Shown here one piece after another: positions 62,709 to 64,000 of a stretch of 64,000 bases of DNA. A program made the position numbers and the translations under genes. A model generated the notes under the pieces. That model worked only from the letters and a program-made list of their open reading frames with translations. It searched no databases and was not told where the DNA came from. Numbering within the stretch: position 1 is the stretch's first letter; each line of letters starts with the position of its first letter. This stretch comes from Neodontobutis hainanensis (taxonomy: Eukaryota; Chordata; Actinopteri; Gobiiformes; Odontobutidae): assembly GCA_024349245.1 (NCBI GenBank), contig JALDNG010000007.1, forward strand, positions 1,853,501-1,917,500. Direction: 5' to 3'.

Positions 62709-63928
62709 TCAGTCCATTTTTCCCATTTTGGCAATGAGCTCATCACAAATCTTGGTAAGCTCTTCAATCTCCTGGTTCTGTGACAGACATATAAAGATTG
62801 CATTTTACAGTAGGCCTTTCTAACGTTGTTGTTCATTGGAAGACAGCACTATAAAGAATTGCTAGAAGCATATGACTGACCTTCTGCTGCAAGGCCTGCT
62901 CCAGAGACTCGATCCTCATCTGCTCCTTTCTTAAGCTGGCTGTCAGTGCCACATTTTCTGAGCTCAACTTTGCCCGCACCTGAGCAATCTCCTCATTGGC
63001 CCTAAAAGAGACATGTAATCCAGACAGTTTTAATAAAGAGCTCTATAAAACACATAGTTCTTATAGAGAAGGTTGTTCTGCTTACTTGTCTAACTTTTCT
63101 TCAGCATGAAGCTTCAGAGTCTGATATCGCTGCTCCTCCTGCTTGACTCGGGCCAGATACTCTTGTGCACACTTCTTCAGCACCTCTTCATTCTGTTCAA
63201 ACAAAGAATAGCAACATTTTTCATGCCAACATCTGTGTGCAGTTTCTCTGAAGCACTTGTGGTTTAGGTTGTGCTATATTTATGCAAATTGCTTTGTACC
63301 TATATGACCTTCAATACAAAATCTTGAGACCACTGACCTTAATCACATGCTTTACAACATTATTCTAATCTTAATCCTGTTCCAGCCATTTTATGTGCTT
63401 TCAACCACAGATTTTTTTATTGGTTGTGTACTTTTCCCAAAAAATGGCTTACTTTCTTAAAACCCTCCAGTGTGCTTTTTATGTTTTCATATCGGCGAAA
63501 CACATCAGAGAGAGAGCGCTCCACAGAGTTAAGGTCAGCCAGAGCAGCATCCCTCTCCATTGTCATGGTGTGCAAAGCCTTCTGGGAAGTCATTTTATTG
63601 CGTTGTTCATCCTCTAGAGAAATGAACAAAAACAAACACTCCAGATATTTACTGAAAACTAAAGGAAGTGTGTAGTCCAGAATTTAAACATGGATATGGT
63701 TCAGTGCCACTTAATTACTCACCAATCATCTGAGCGATTGTTTTTTCATATTCTGCAACAATATTCCTGCAACAACAAAAGACTTCAAATAAAGAAAAAC
63801 AAAATAGTCACAGCTTTTATTAGAGAATAAGCAAAAGACAAAAATGCTCACCTCATCTCACTGACTTCTTGTCTACTCTCGTCAGACTTTTTCTTCCAGT
63901 TGCTGGCTTCTGCCTCTTTAGCGATGAT
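62709..63928 (-). CDS. tacc1: tacc1: transforming acidic coiled-coil protein, C-terminal part, 5' end outside window
   Basis: TACC proteins stabilise centrosomal/spindle microtubules, with XMAP215/chTOG binding through the coiled coil. Exons, 5' to 3' within the window: 63852-63928, 63723-63766, 63453-63613, 63086-63192, 62881-63001, 62709-62777 (579 nt, 192 aa, in frame). The whole segment is heptad-rich coiled coil (KKKSDESRQEVSEM, KMTSQKALHTMTMERDAALA, LDKANEEIAQVRAKLSSE). The end NQEIEELTKICDELIAKMGK is the TACC family signature. Adjacency to plekha2 matches human 8p11, where TACC1 neighbours PLEKHA2; this favours tacc1 over tacc2, though the sequence seen here alone does not decide it. 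Confidence 0.9.
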
Positions 63929-64000
63929 CTGAGAGATGATTTTTATTTATTAATTCAAATAATATATGTAAGATTATAACATTTTAGTAAGGAAAACACA

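Noticed and set aside
1..64000. Prokaryotic defence or other novel multi-gene system
   Set aside because: All recognisable genes are intron-bearing vertebrate genes in ordinary order; no operon-like cluster exists.

Overview
The window is eukaryotic, vertebrate and almost certainly from a ray-finned (teleost) fish. Genes are split into many short exons with GT-AG introns of roughly 80-2900 bp. The protein sequences match vertebrate families, and the interspersed repeats (tRNA-headed SINEs, RTE and endonuclease-type LINEs, a hAT-like MITE) are typical of fish. I could not name the species. No bacterial, plasmid, CRISPR or prophage feature was seen.

Layout: (1) 1-9981, + strand: morc2, cut by the left window edge. 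Its introns hold an RTE LINE remnant, a MITE with perfect target-site duplications and TA microsatellites. (2) 10.4-14.9 kb: repeat-rich intergenic DNA with a SINE, a LINE 3' fragment, an unclassified repeat tail and a perfect 19-bp hairpin. (3) 15004-19161, +: an AidB/ACDH-11-like acyl-CoA dehydrogenase family gene. (4) 19746-23385, +: slc8b1 (NCLX). (5) 24138-31376, -: tpcn1, tail to tail with slc8b1. (6) 31.4-41.2 kb: gene-poor, with a second copy of the same LINE, a SINE and one weak uncharacterised + strand transcript candidate. (7) 41264-47575, -: a tbx5 paralogue, with a non-coding first exon near 48.2 kb. (8) 48.5-53.1 kb: gene desert. (9) 53106-56890, -: plekha2 (TAPP2). (10) 59699-61342, -: a small Ly6/uPAR GPI-anchored protein. 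(11) 62709-64000, -: the 3' end of a TACC gene, probably tacc1, running off the right edge.

The exon models of morc2, the dehydrogenase gene, slc8b1, tpcn1, tbx5, plekha2, the Ly6 gene and tacc1 were built by eye from splice signals and reading frame. Every model sums to a whole number of codons without internal stops, which is strong internal support. Two introns need GC-AG splice sites to keep frame.

Functionally the genes are mostly unrelated neighbours: chromatin silencing (morc2), acyl-CoA metabolism, mitochondrial Na+/Ca2+ exchange (slc8b1), endolysosomal cation channel (tpcn1), heart and fin patterning (tbx5), PI(3,4)P2 signalling (plekha2) and microtubule/centrosome function (tacc1). 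The slc8b1-tpcn1-tbx5 set corresponds to human 12q24 and plekha2-tacc1 to human 8p11, so the window joins two blocks that are separate in human. I did not find a convincing previously undescribed biological system; the most interesting items are listed as findings.
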